Shown piece after piece: positions 52,418-60,040 of a DNA stretch of 64,000 nucleotides. Numbering within the stretch: position 1 is the stretch's first letter; every line of letters starts with the position of its first letter. Source of the DNA: an uncultured Vampirovibrio sp. (GTDB lineage: Bacteria; Cyanobacteriota; Vampirovibrionia; Gastranaerophilales; Gastranaerophilaceae); NCBI GenBank assembly GCA_910577635.1, contig CAJTNR010000003.1, positions 1 to 64,000 on the forward strand, in the 5' to 3' direction. The notes below the pieces were generated by a model that saw nothing but the letters and a program-made list of their open reading frames with translations, was not told the DNA's origin and made no database searches. The translations under genes were made by a program, and so were the position numbers.

Positions 52418-53728
52418 ATGGCGCCATTTCCGGAAACCGAGATAATGACTATAAAAAGACTTGAAGTAGCTTTAAGGAAAACTGACTTCAAGTTATTAAA
52501 AGACGGTGCTTACAAACTGCACGAAAAACTTCACAGCGGGCATAAGTTCGAATATTTGGATCTATTGAAAGAGATTTATTACAATGTTAATAATACTCCT
52601 AATGTTCCTAATGAAATAAGAGATATTCTAATTCCTACAATAGAAGATATTATTTCAATTAAAAAGGAATCTCCAGCTGCTGCACCTCAACAGCAGCCAA
52701 TGCAAGAAACTAATCAAAACAGGGTTTCAAGTTTGACTTCACTTGCTTATAATACAAATAAAGAAGAACATAGAATTAGTGCATTTGAAACTTTTAGTGC
52801 TCCAAGGGCGCAAAATATTCAGGAGCAAACCCATTCTGCTTACACACAAAGCTCTTTTAGTGCCCAGCCTTTCGGTGAAATTCCTCCAATGAATCAAATT
52901 AATACTATAGATACAATAGAACAGCCTCAGATACAAGAAGCTGAGACCTCTAGAATTCTTCTGGATTTAAAAACAGAGGCAAAATCTGTAGCGCTATTGT
53001 ATGCTGAGGATTCATCAATTGAAAAAACAAGAAATATTAACAAATACAGAGAAATGGTTTCTCGAATTAAAGATAACAGCAATGTTTCTTTGAATGAGAT
53101 TCTTGATTTGATTTCTGAAATTAACACTCAATCCAATACCAGCATTTTTGAGCTCAAAAGTATCCTTGATCAGCTTAAAAACAGAGAAAACAAGGTTAGT
53201 TTTGTAACAAACTCACAAAGTGCTAATTTAATTGGATTGTTAAATACGAGTGAAATTTCCTACAGTCTTTTTGATTCTGAAGTGCAAAAACGAATCAATA
53301 TTCTTCCTTTGTTTGGATTAACCAATCTTTTTCGCTGCAGCGAGTGTCATAAAGAGTATTTAGATACGCAGGAAGACTTTGTTCCTCTTGTTCTTCAGTG
53401 TCCTAAGTGCAAAAGACCAATGTTTGCAGACCTTTACTCCCAGGATAACAATCTTGATATTACCTGCTATAATTCTTCTTTATTGGCTTTTGCAACAGCT
53501 AAAGTTTGGTTTTTGATTCATCCTTTAATGAATGATAGAACAATAATCAATCTTTTAACAAGTGCTCTTAAGCTAAACCACCAGCTTGAAGATATCTTTA
53601 TCTTAGAAAAAGATATTAACATAAGAGATTCTTATAGAAACTTGTTTTTAGATATTAATCCTAATATTAGAATTAATACTCAAAACAATCTCGTTCCCGA
53701 TTTTTTTAGAACAATTGACGCACAATGA
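52418..53728 (+). CDS. Unknown protein with a C-terminal zinc ribbon
   Basis: A 436-residue protein of unknown family. Residues 1-85 are helical (TIKRLEVALRKTDFKLLKDGAYKLHEKL). Residues 85-170 are Gln/Pro/Ala-rich and probably disordered. Residues 175-270 form a helical part. Residues 275-436 include a four-cysteine ribbon (RCSECHKEYLD about 25 residues before QCPKCKRPMF), followed by alternating strands and helices (ITCYNSSLLAFATAKVWFLIHPLMND; LFLDINPNIRINTQNN). The ribbon and following Rossmann-like part recall sirtuins faintly, but no NAD motif is seen. AAGGAG lies before the ATG. It is 19 bases behind pilT and overlaps recO by four bases. Confidence 0.7.
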   Translation: MAPFPETEIMTIKRLEVALRKTDFKLLKDGAYKLHEKLHSGHKFEYLDLLKEIYYNVNNTPNVPNEIRDILIPTIEDIISIKKESPAAAPQQQPMQETNQNRVSSLTSLAYNTNKEEHRISAFETFSAPRAQNIQEQTHSAYTQSSFSAQPFGEIPPMNQINTIDTIEQPQIQEAETSRILLDLKTEAKSVALLYAEDSSIEKTRNINKYREMVSRIKDNSNVSLNEILDLISEINTQSNTSIFELKSILDQLKNRENKVSFVTNSQSANLIGLLNTSEISYSLFDSEVQKRINILPLFGLTNLFRCSECHKEYLDTQEDFVPLVLQCPKCKRPMFADLYSQDNNLDITCYNSSLLAFATAKVWFLIHPLMNDRTIINLLTSALKLNHQLEDIFILEKDINIRDSYRNLFLDINPNIRINTQNNLVPDFFRTIDAQ

Positions 53729-54519
53729 AGAAAAGTTTTACAACAGAAGCAATTAACCTTAAAAACTACCCTTTAAATGATAATGATAGTATTGTTGTAA
53801 TGTTTTCTAAAACAAAAGGATTAATAAGAGCAGTGGCTAAGGGCGCTAAAAAGCCTAAGTCAAAACTTGGAGCAAGGATTCAGTTGTTTGTTGCAAACCA
53901 ATTAATGCTTTTTGAAGGAAAAAACTTAGATACTATAGCTCAAGCTCAGAGCGTTAATACGTTTTCAAAAATTAGAAATTCTTTAGATAAACTATCCTAT
54001 TCAATGTATATTGCGCAGCTTGTAGATACTTTTTGCTCTAAACAATTCAATACGGATGAAAACTACGAAGAAATTTATTCTTTAATTTTTCTTGCCTATC
54101 AAAAAATTGCTGCTTCAACAAGCAAAAAAGATATTCTTTTTGCAATTCTTAAATTCCAGATAAAATTTATGTCTTATTTGGGCTGGGGGCTTGATTTAAC
54201 CCATTGTTCGAGGTGTTTGAGAGAAATTGAAGCTGATTCTAATAATAGTGCACTATTTTCTTTTGACTTAAAAGGTTTTTTGTGCCCTCAATGTACAAGC
54301 TCTTGTTTAGGTGATACAATTAGAATCCATAATAAAATTAGAGTTTTTTTGCAGGAGCTCTCTACAGCCGATTTTGATAAAAAAACAAAATACGATGAAA
54401 TTCTAACAGAGCAGTTCTTAAATAAGTGTTTTTCTTTTATGAAAAAATATATCGATAAACTAACCAGTAAAAGAACAAAGATTTTTGAAATTTTAGATAA
54501 AACAACTATAGCAATATGA
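53725..54519 (+). CDS. recO: DNA repair protein RecO
   Basis: A 264-residue RecO: TEAINLKNYPLNDNDSIVVMFSKTKGLIRAVAKGAKKPKSKLGARIQLF forming the N-terminal OB fold, a helical core (KFQIKFMSYLGWGLDLTHC), and a four-cysteine zinc site (CSRCLREIE with FLCPQCTSSC). RecO helps load RecA on SSB-coated DNA. Its start overlaps the zinc-ribbon gene by four bases and its stop overlaps the glycosyltransferase gene by four. Confidence 0.9.
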   Translation: MKKSFTTEAINLKNYPLNDNDSIVVMFSKTKGLIRAVAKGAKKPKSKLGARIQLFVANQLMLFEGKNLDTIAQAQSVNTFSKIRNSLDKLSYSMYIAQLVDTFCSKQFNTDENYEEIYSLIFLAYQKIAASTSKKDILFAILKFQIKFMSYLGWGLDLTHCSRCLREIEADSNNSALFSFDLKGFLCPQCTSSCLGDTIRIHNKIRVFLQELSTADFDKKTKYDEILTEQFLNKCFSFMKKYIDKLTSKRTKIFEILDKTTIAI

Positions 54520-55454
54520 AAAAAATACTGGCAATATTACCAAAAAGCATCGGGGGAAGATTAACCACAGAAAGTTTAATATCAGGATTTAAAAAAAACG
54601 GTTTTGAAGTCGTTGTTTTTGATGAGCTAAAAGATAAAATTCTTCCTCATTTAAACTTTGAATATATTATAGGTTATGATTATTCGCCTTTAAGAATAAA
54701 AATTGATAATAACTTAAAACCTCCCTGTATATGCTATTTTTCAGATGTAATTCAATCAAAAACAGCGGGGGTTGAATATAAGGACTATTATAAATATTTA
54801 TTCAACAAGGATGTTTTTGTTTTTTATTGGGATAGAGCCCTTTCTCTAAAAGAAGGCTTTTTTTATATGCCCCATTTTGTTGATTGTACAATTTATCGCG
54901 ATTTTTTACCCCCTAAGGTGGATGTGTTGTTCGCAGGAAGATTAGATACGGATTTGAGGCTAAAAACCTATCTTGAACTTAATAAAAGGCTAAAAAACCT
55001 TAAGTTTAGGTTTTGTGCAATTGAAAGACACTATAAAGATGCAATTGTAAGATGCAATAGTGAACTTGAAAGGGATATTATAAAAAACACATACTTTGGG
55101 TTTATTGATAATGAAAAAGATATGGCAAGGGTGATTAATGAAGCAAAAATTGTTTATAATATTAATTCTCAAGGGATAAGTTCTCTTAATTACCGATCAA
55201 TCCAAACCCTTGCTTGTAAAAGGCTTTTAATTAGCGATAATCGCTTAGAGCTGGATTTATTCGGTGGAATTATCCCTATTTGGGATGATATTGACGATTT
55301 GGTGAAAAAGATAACTTTTTACCTTAGCGATTCTAAACAATACGATAATATTGTCCAAAAAGCAAGGAAATTAATAGAATTAAACCACGATAGTGCAATT
55401 TGTACTGGAAGAATCCTTGAAATTATAAGTCAAGCAGGTCTCTATAATTTTTAG
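54516..55454 (+). CDS. CgeB-like glycosyltransferase
   Basis: The 312-residue protein resembles the CgeB/glycosyltransferase-1-like family: IGGRLTTESLISGFKKNGFEVVVFDEL at the N-terminus, CYFSDVIQSK, GFFYMPHFVDCTIYRDFLPPKVDVLFAGRLDTDLRLKTYLELNKRL in the middle, and the C-terminal sugar-nucleotide region (AKIVYNINSQGISSLNYRSIQTLACKRLLISD, IIPIWDDIDDLVKKITFYL). It could add sugar to a surface polymer or lipid. It overlaps recO by four bases and converges with the next gene by 32 bases. Confidence 0.75.
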   Translation: MKKILAILPKSIGGRLTTESLISGFKKNGFEVVVFDELKDKILPHLNFEYIIGYDYSPLRIKIDNNLKPPCICYFSDVIQSKTAGVEYKDYYKYLFNKDVFVFYWDRALSLKEGFFYMPHFVDCTIYRDFLPPKVDVLFAGRLDTDLRLKTYLELNKRLKNLKFRFCAIERHYKDAIVRCNSELERDIIKNTYFGFIDNEKDMARVINEAKIVYNINSQGISSLNYRSIQTLACKRLLISDNRLELDLFGGIIPIWDDIDDLVKKITFYLSDSKQYDNIVQKARKLIELNHDSAICTGRILEIISQAGLYNF

Positions 55455-56301
55455 TTTCAGTTCTTGTTCCGTCTTTTGCAATTGTTATGGTTTTTATCTT
55501 ATTGCTGCCATAATCAACTGTTATTATTCTATTTCCTTCTTTATCAACAGTTTTTGTGGTTTTTGCCTTAACTTTACCATTTATTGTAGTTATGTCGTTT
55601 TGCGTTTTTCTAATTATCGGTTCTTGTTTAATTTTGTTTTTTATTAGTACAAGTTTTTTATCTAAAACTTCATTGGTCTTTGTATTAATTGTATTGATTC
55701 TTAAAGAATTAGATTTAGGTCCTATATCTACAATTTCTTTTGTGCTTAAAAAACTACCGTCTTGCTGCTTTTTAACGGATGAATGAAGGTCTATATTCCA
55801 AAACAAATTTTTGTATTGAGAAGAGATTTCGTCTTTTTTAATGGCTGTTGTTTTCCATAAAAATTCTTTCCCTTTTGTATTATATGAGTATTCTTCTATA
55901 GTTTTAATACCATTATTTGTTTTATAAACTTTCTTTTTATTTATTATCTGATCTTTATATTTACTTGATTCAACTAAAGCTCCTTTATTGTATTCAAGTA
56001 TAAATTTATCTTTTCCTTGAATAACATTAATTTTTCCTGTGAAAGGTTTGTTTTTATAATTTGCAAAACCCAAGTTAAACTGCCCTGATTTTTTGAATTC
56101 ATCTAAGGATAAATCCATTGGAGCTTTGTTTTTGCTTAAAAGCGCGATTGCACCAGCTGAAACTACAGCAAGACCAGCTAGTGTGAGAATAAGTTTCTTT
56201 TTGTTTTCTTTTTGTGTTATTTCTTGTTTTGATTCTTCTTTTTGCTGTATAGAACGCGAAGGAATAACTTTATTTGTACTTTCAATTCTATTTATTGCCA
56301 T
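55423..56301 (-). CDS. Unknown single-pass membrane protein
   Basis: A 292-residue protein. Residues 1-33 are hydrophilic (SIQQKEESKQEITQKENKKK), residues 34-55 form one membrane helix (LILTLAGLAVVSAGAIALL), and the rest is a hydrophilic, Lys-rich, beta-repeat region (YNTKGKEFLWKTTAIKKDEIS; NKLVLIKNKIKQEP; RIITVDYGSNKIKTITIAKDGTRTETKNY). The repeats recall YD or MORN-type beta hairpins that run outside the cell, but no clear match is seen. It starts divergently from the XRE regulator, with two inverted repeats between. Confidence 0.65.
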   Translation of the reverse strand: MAINRIESTNKVIPSRSIQQKEESKQEITQKENKKKLILTLAGLAVVSAGAIALLSKNKAPMDLSLDEFKKSGQFNLGFANYKNKPFTGKINVIQGKDKFILEYNKGALVESSKYKDQIINKKKVYKTNNGIKTIEEYSYNTKGKEFLWKTTAIKKDEISSQYKNLFWNIDLHSSVKKQQDGSFLSTKEIVDIGPKSNSLRINTINTKTNEVLDKKLVLIKNKIKQEPIIRKTQNDITTINGKVKAKTTKTVDKEGNRIITVDYGSNKIKTITIAKDGTRTETKNYRDLLDL

Positions 56302-56387
56302 TTTTTATCCTTTCTATATTTGAATATACTTTTATAACGAATAAAAATAGTTAATGTTGCTAATATTTTACCATAAATTTACAAAAA

Positions 56388-56408
56388 TTAATAGTTATTA
56401 GCTATTAA
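56388..56408. promoter_or_regulatory. Inverted repeat, candidate operator upstream of the XRE regulator
   Basis: TTAATAG at 56388-56394 and CTATTAA at 56402-56408 are perfect arms with a seven-base spacer. It partly touches the larger inverted repeat that starts at 56407. Placed between divergent genes, it is a plausible second site for the same regulator. Confidence 0.5.
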
Positions 56409-56455
56409 ATATATTCTAATAACCATTAGAATATATTTATAAAAGCTTTTATAAT
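56407..56455 (+). promoter_or_regulatory. 14-base perfect inverted repeat and -10 box: likely XRE operator and promoter
   Basis: AAATATATTCTAAT (56407-56420) and ATTAGAATATATTT (56425-56438) form perfect arms with a four-base AACC centre. TATAAT follows at 56450-56455, eleven bases before the ATG at 56466. The right arm covers the place of a -35 box. This is the expected layout for a dimeric HTH repressor controlling its own gene, and perhaps the divergent gene too. Confidence 0.65.
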
Positions 56456-56465
56456 ACCTATTAAT

Positions 56466-56690
56466 ATGGATTTAAATAAAGATGTTGAAAAAAAGTTTGG
56501 TACAAAACTAGCTTATATTAGAAAAAGCAAAAAATTATCCCAAATTAAATTGGCTGAAATTGTAAATATGAATTTCAACTACATAGGTCAAATTGAAAGA
56601 GGGGAAGCAAATGTAACTATAAAAACCATGAAAATATTGGCTAATGCCTTAAATATTGAACTTAGTGTGCTTTTTGATTTCAAATTTTAA
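56466..56690 (+). CDS. Small XRE-family HTH transcription regulator
   Basis: A 74-residue Cro/CI-type DNA-binding protein made only of the HTH domain: FGTKLAYIRKSKKLSQIKLAEIVNMNFNYIGQIERGEANVTIKTMKILANALNIELSVLF. The recognition helix lies near NFNYIGQIERG. It is preceded by two perfect inverted repeats and a TATAAT box, so it probably regulates itself; no Shine-Dalgarno sequence is evident. It is followed directly by a strong palindrome. Its other targets are unknown; the divergent membrane-protein gene is the obvious candidate. Confidence 0.88.
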   Translation: MDLNKDVEKKFGTKLAYIRKSKKLSQIKLAEIVNMNFNYIGQIERGEANVTIKTMKILANALNIELSVLFDFKF

Positions 56691-56712
56691 GGGAAGCTAA
56701 TTAGCTTCCCTT
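56689..56712. terminator. Palindromic terminator between convergent genes
   Basis: A perfect palindrome centred on AATT with GGGAAGCT and AGCTTCCC arms overlaps the last bases of the XRE stop codon and is followed by TTAAAACAATTTTT. The convergent YtxH gene ends 11 bases further on, so it likely stops transcription from both sides, although the T tracts are weak. Confidence 0.6.
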
Positions 56713-56722
56713 AAAACAATTT

Positions 56723-56989
56723 TTACATTTCCTGACCTTTTTGTTTATCGATCATTCCTTGAATTTTGTTGATTAATTCTTCGCCTTTTTTTGCCATATC
56801 GTTGCTTATTGATTCGGCTTTTTCCTGAATTTCTTTAACAGCGCTTTGAGCTTTGTCATAAGCTTTCTGGGAAGATTCTTTGATTTTTTCTCTTGTTTCC
56901 TCACCTGATTGGGGAGCCAATAAAACGCCTGCAACAGCTCCAACAACACCGCCGATAACAAAGCCTGTAATAAATTTACCCATTGACAT
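56723..56989 (-). CDS. YtxH-domain protein
   Basis: An 88-residue protein with an N-terminal Gly/Val-rich membrane hairpin (FITGFVIGGVVGAVAGVLLAPQSGEETREKIKESSQ), the YtxH signature, then a charged helix (AYDKAQSAVKEIQEKAESISNDMAKKGEELINKIQGM). Family members are general-stress proteins of unknown mechanism. AAAGGAAAA precedes the start. It is the third gene of a YtxH-DUF948-YtxH run. Confidence 0.85.
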   Translation of the reverse strand: MSMGKFITGFVIGGVVGAVAGVLLAPQSGEETREKIKESSQKAYDKAQSAVKEIQEKAESISNDMAKKGEELINKIQGMIDKQKGQEM

Positions 56990-57008
56990 AATCTATTTTC
57001 CTTTCTTT

Positions 57009-57359
57009 TTATTTTCTAAATAAACCTAATCCAAAAGAGACGCCTTTAAGAATCCCTTGTGAAAAACTTTTAAGTTTGCCTCCAAGACAAGCTCCTGCTC
57101 CAATTAAAGATGCAACTCCTGCTTTTGTACTTTGAAATTTTGCATCAGCATTGTTAGCAATTGAATTGATTGACTTTGCCGCTTCTTTAAGTTCTTTTAA
57201 AGTCGGTTCAATTTCTTTTTGAACACTTGTTGCAATAACATTTGCATTGTTAGCAAGATTGGTTGCGCTTATAATCAGTCTTACAATAAAAACTGTAAGA
57301 GTAATTAAACAAGCAATTGTTACAAACAAAAGTATTATAACACTGGTTTCTACGTTCAT
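57009..57359 (-). CDS. DUF948-family membrane protein
   Basis: A 116-residue protein with an N-terminal membrane helix (SVIILLFVTIACLITLTVFIVRLI) followed by a helical part (EIEPTLKELKEAAKSINSIANNADAKFQSTKAGVASL) and a Gly-rich end, the layout of DUF948. In Bacillus such a gene (ytxG) accompanies ytxH, and the same partnership appears here with YtxH genes on each side. Confidence 0.82.
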   Translation of the reverse strand: MNVETSVIILLFVTIACLITLTVFIVRLIISATNLANNANVIATSVQKEIEPTLKELKEAAKSINSIANNADAKFQSTKAGVASLIGAGACLGGKLKSFSQGILKGVSFGLGLFRK

Positions 57360-57365
57360 TCTATC

Positions 57366-57677
57366 CTACATTTCATCAACATTTGTTTCATTATTCTTAG
57401 CTTTTGCCAGCTGCTTTGCTTTTAAATAATCGTTGAATTTTTTATAAGCATCTTCAATTTTTTCTTTGGAGTTTTTGATAGCTAAAAGCGCTTGTTCTTT
57501 AGCTTGAAGCACTTCAGGGGAGTATTTTTCTCTTAGCTGTTCAAAAGTTTTTTTTAGTTCTCTTCTTGATTCTTCACCAGGTTTTGGTGCTAATAAAACA
57601 CCTGCAGCAATGCCTCCTATTACACCTGCGAGGATGCCCATTGCAAAACCAAAGGAATTGTCATCTTTTCTGCACAT
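57366..57677 (-). CDS. YtxH-domain protein, second copy
   Basis: A 103-residue YtxH protein: GFAMGILAGVIGGIAAGVLLAPKPGEESRRELKKTFEQLREKYSPEV, then a Lys/Glu/Ala-rich helix (AKEQALLAIKNSKEKIEDAYKKFNDYLKAKQ). It has a good ribosome binding site (AAGGAG six bases before the ATG) and heads the operon. Confidence 0.85.
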   Translation of the reverse strand: MCRKDDNSFGFAMGILAGVIGGIAAGVLLAPKPGEESRRELKKTFEQLREKYSPEVLQAKEQALLAIKNSKEKIEDAYKKFNDYLKAKQLAKAKNNETNVDEM

Positions 57678-57787
57678 ATCATCTCCTTTTATACGTGAGT
57701 TTATTATAGCATTTTTTTTTCAAGTTTTAAAGTCCCCAAAAAGTTTAATGTTTAAAAATTTAGTAAATTTAAAAATAAAAAAAATAC

Positions 57788-57815
57788 TTGCTAAAAAAAA
57801 ATTTTTTGCTATACT
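57788..57815 (+). promoter_or_regulatory. Probable promoter of tRNA-Asn
   Basis: TTGCTA (57788-57793) and TATACT (57810-57815) with a 16-base spacer. The first transcribed stretch contains a six-base hairpin (GAACCT/AGGTTC, 57822-57839) and then three 11-base direct repeats before the tRNA begins at 57950. Confidence 0.55.
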
Positions 57816-57861
57816 AAAAAAGAACCTAAACTAAGGTTCAAAAAATCCTCAATAGCTCCAA

Positions 57862-57894
57862 ATAACTTCTAAACAACTTTCATACAACTTCCAA
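57862..57894. repeat. Three tandem 11-base repeats upstream of tRNA-Asn
   Basis: ATAACTTCTAA, ACAACTTTCAT and ACAACTTCCAA follow one another without a gap, about 55 bases before the tRNA; ACAAAGTTATT follows as a partial inverted match. One repeat per helical turn suggests a protein-binding site or may be chance. Confidence 0.5.
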
Positions 57895-57949
57895 ACAAAG
57901 TTATTACAGCATTGATAAAAAACAAAAAATTAAATAACCATAATACTAT

Positions 57950-58021
57950 TCCTCAGTAGCTCAATGGCGGAGCAACCGGCTGTTAACCGGTAGGTTGTTG
58001 GTTCGAGTCCAACCTGGGGAG
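57950..58021 (+). tRNA. tRNA-Asn (anticodon GUU)
   Basis: The 72-base gene folds into a full cloverleaf. The acceptor stem TCCTCAG pairs with CTGGGGA, the D stem is GCTC/GAGC, the anticodon stem ACCGG/CCGGT encloses CTGTTAA with anticodon GTT, and the T arm is GTTGG TTCGAGT CCAAC. The discriminator is G; no CCA is encoded. It serves as the integration site of the element to its right: the recombinase frame, on the other strand, ends in the anticodon loop. Confidence 0.95.
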
Positions 58022-59488
58022 TTTTTTAGTACAAGATAGACCTTTGGCAAATATGTCAAAGGGTTTTTTGTACTCATAGCTTAGGTTTTCGCCATCTACT
58101 AAAAAGTTCTGAAGTACAGAATTTATAAGTTCTTGTTTTTCTGAATTGTCAGCAAATTTATAAAGTGTTCCGACTTCTGAACAAATTTTTATAAATCTTG
58201 CTCCAAGTTCTATAAAATTATTATTTGTGTTTTCATAAGCCGTTATATTACCGTTTATCATTGCTAAATCATTCATCCATTGATTATGTTTAGCCAACCA
58301 ATAATCTTCTGTTATTTTGCCGTCTAACTTGTCTAAATAAATATTATCAATTCTATCTTGCAACTTGTTCTTTTGAGAATATAAACTATTTAAGCGTTCT
58401 TTTGTATATTTTTGCTCATCCTTAAAGCTCTCAACAAGCATTTTATTAATCCAAGTCTTATGTTCATCTGTTATTTTAATTTTGTCTAATGCCTGAATAA
58501 TTTGCTTTTCAATATTTTCTTCTTTTATATATTTGTGTTGTTGCTCGCAAGTTCCTTTTCCACCTGTGCAGCTATAATAAATATATTTGCCCTTTTTAAT
58601 TTCACCGCTAATTGTACATCCGCATTTTGCACATTTTAACATGCCAGCAAATAAAAAGTTCTTTGGAATTACATGTTTTGGTTTGCTGTCTTTTCTAAAG
58701 GCTATTTGAGCATTGTCAAACATTTGTTTTGTTATAAGTGGTTCGTGTTTTCCTTGATATAATTCATTTTTAAACTGAATCATGCCATAATAAAACGGAT
58801 TTTTTAAAATATGTTCAAGCTGTGATTTTGCAATTTTAGGATGATTGTCTTTATATACAAAACCCTCGTCATAAAGTCTTTTGGTTAATGCTCTTATAGA
58901 TATATTGTTTTGTGAATACAACTCAAAAGCCCTTAAAACAAGTGGTGATGTTGCTTCATCAACTACGCATTCACGCCTATTAGATTTTTTATAACCATAA
59001 GCGGCTTTTCCGTTGATATAACCATCTTTTGCTTTTTGCAACAGTCCTTTTTTAACTTCTTCCCCTAAATTTTGAACATATTGCCTTGCCATGCCTACTT
59101 TAATTAAGTGCATAAACTTTTCGCTTGAATGAGATTGAGGAGTTAATACAACGCCTTCTTTTACAAAATGAATATCCAAGGGCAAATTGTCAACTGTTAC
59201 ATAATCAGGCAAGTTTCTATAAAGGCGGTCTGTTTTTTCAACAAGGATAGTATGACAATCTTTAGAATTTTTAAGGTATTTCAACATTTCATTAAAGTTT
59301 GTTCTGCCTGTGCATTTTGCAGTTTCAACATCTTCAAATTCTTTTGAAATATACATCCCTTTAGAATTAGCATAGTTTCTTAATAGTTCAAGCTGTGCTG
59401 GAATTGAAAAGCCTTCTCGTTCTTGTTCTTTGCTTGATACTCTTGCATAAATAACAACTTTAACAGAATGTATACTATTTTTAGCCAT
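57983..59488 (-). CDS. Large serine recombinase (integrase)
   Basis: A 501-residue serine recombinase. The resolvase domain has VVIYARVSSKEQEREGFSIPAQLELL (catalytic Ser in RVSS) and LVEKTDRLYRN. The recombinase domain has KKGLLQKAKDGYINGKAAYGYKKSNR and HILKNPFYYGMIQFKNELYQGKHEPLI. The zinc ribbon has LKCAKCGCTISGEIKKGKYIYYSCTGGKGTC. A coiled-coil region follows near residues 375-430. The final 12 residues (LPRLDSNQQPTG) and the stop codon are coded by the antisense strand of tRNA-Asn. It drives integration and excision of the element. The ATG at 59486-59488 follows AAAGGGA, and the gene overlaps the HTH gene by eight bases. Confidence 0.92.
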   Translation of the reverse strand: MAKNSIHSVKVVIYARVSSKEQEREGFSIPAQLELLRNYANSKGMYISKEFEDVETAKCTGRTNFNEMLKYLKNSKDCHTILVEKTDRLYRNLPDYVTVDNLPLDIHFVKEGVVLTPQSHSSEKFMHLIKVGMARQYVQNLGEEVKKGLLQKAKDGYINGKAAYGYKKSNRRECVVDEATSPLVLRAFELYSQNNISIRALTKRLYDEGFVYKDNHPKIAKSQLEHILKNPFYYGMIQFKNELYQGKHEPLITKQMFDNAQIAFRKDSKPKHVIPKNFLFAGMLKCAKCGCTISGEIKKGKYIYYSCTGGKGTCEQQHKYIKEENIEKQIIQALDKIKITDEHKTWINKMLVESFKDEQKYTKERLNSLYSQKNKLQDRIDNIYLDKLDGKITEDYWLAKHNQWMNDLAMINGNITAYENTNNNFIELGARFIKICSEVGTLYKFADNSEKQELINSVLQNFLVDGENLSYEYKKPFDIFAKGLSCTKKLPRLDSNQQPTG

Positions 59489-59663
59489 TTTCAATTCCCT
59501 TTAAAATGCGCTCTAAATCAGCCCTTTTATAAAGTCTATACTTATTTAAAGGGTGTCTGTGGGGCTTTAGCTTCCCTGCCTTATCCCACCGCCTCAAAGT
59601 AGTTTTATCAACTCCTAAGAGTTCTGCTGCTTCTTTAATTGTTACATAGTCTTTGATGTTCAT
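59481..59663 (-). CDS. MerR/excisionase-type HTH protein
   Basis: A 60-residue protein made of one winged-helix domain: YVTIKEAAELLGVDKTTLRRWDKAGKLKPHRHPLNKYRLYKRADLERILKGI. This is the form of excisionase/MerR-like proteins, also found in front of the catalytic domain of IS607-type serine recombinases. Its overlap with the recombinase gene makes it the likely directionality factor or regulator; that role is inferred. Confidence 0.82.
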   Translation of the reverse strand: MNIKDYVTIKEAAELLGVDKTTLRRWDKAGKLKPHRHPLNKYRLYKRADLERILKGIENG

Positions 59664-59723
59664 CTTATAAGTTTATAACAATATGAAACATTATGCAAGT
59701 ATGTACAAATAAACATCAAAGTT

Positions 59724-60014
59724 TTAAATATGATATTCGTCTATATCCTTTTCTTTACCATTAAAGCGAACCACTATCTTTGGCATTTGTACATTTGTTT
59801 CATCAAATTGCACTGCTTTTCTTCTTGGATATAGATAAGGCAGCAAATCAAGGTTTATTTTAATTCTTGTATCAAGTGGAGTAGTTTCATCTTGAACTAT
59901 CCTTAAAAGTGATTCTAAGGGGTCATAATTGCCTAAATTTTCAACAAAATCAAGAGTTCTCTTGTTTGGAGTCCCCTTTTTCCTTCCGCCTGTTTTTGTG
60001 CCGTCTTTTGCCAT
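59724..60014 (-). CDS. Small phage- or element-type protein
   Basis: A 96-residue protein beginning MAKDGTKTGGRKKGTPNKRT, a basic opening common in small phage and plasmid proteins (some annotated as DUF5681 or terminase small-subunit-like). The remainder (LDFVENLGNYDPLESLLRIVQDETTPLDTRIKINLDLLPYLYPRRKAVQ) is helical. It is preceded by an inverted repeat at 60041-60059. Function not known. Confidence 0.65.
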   Translation of the reverse strand: MAKDGTKTGGRKKGTPNKRTLDFVENLGNYDPLESLLRIVQDETTPLDTRIKINLDLLPYLYPRRKAVQFDETNVQMPKIVVRFNGKEKDIDEYHI

Positions 60015-60040
60015 ATCTTTATTATATCAAATTTTCAAGG

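Noticed and set aside
57610..57834. Plus-strand open frame of 74 codons over the start of the YtxH gene
   Set aside because: It is antisense to a clear YtxH gene and its second half covers an A/T-rich promoter-like stretch; no ribosome binding site or family match.
57822..57839. GAACCT/AGGTTC hairpin as a terminator
   Set aside because: The stem has only six pairs and is followed by A residues, not T; it lies downstream of the probable tRNA promoter.
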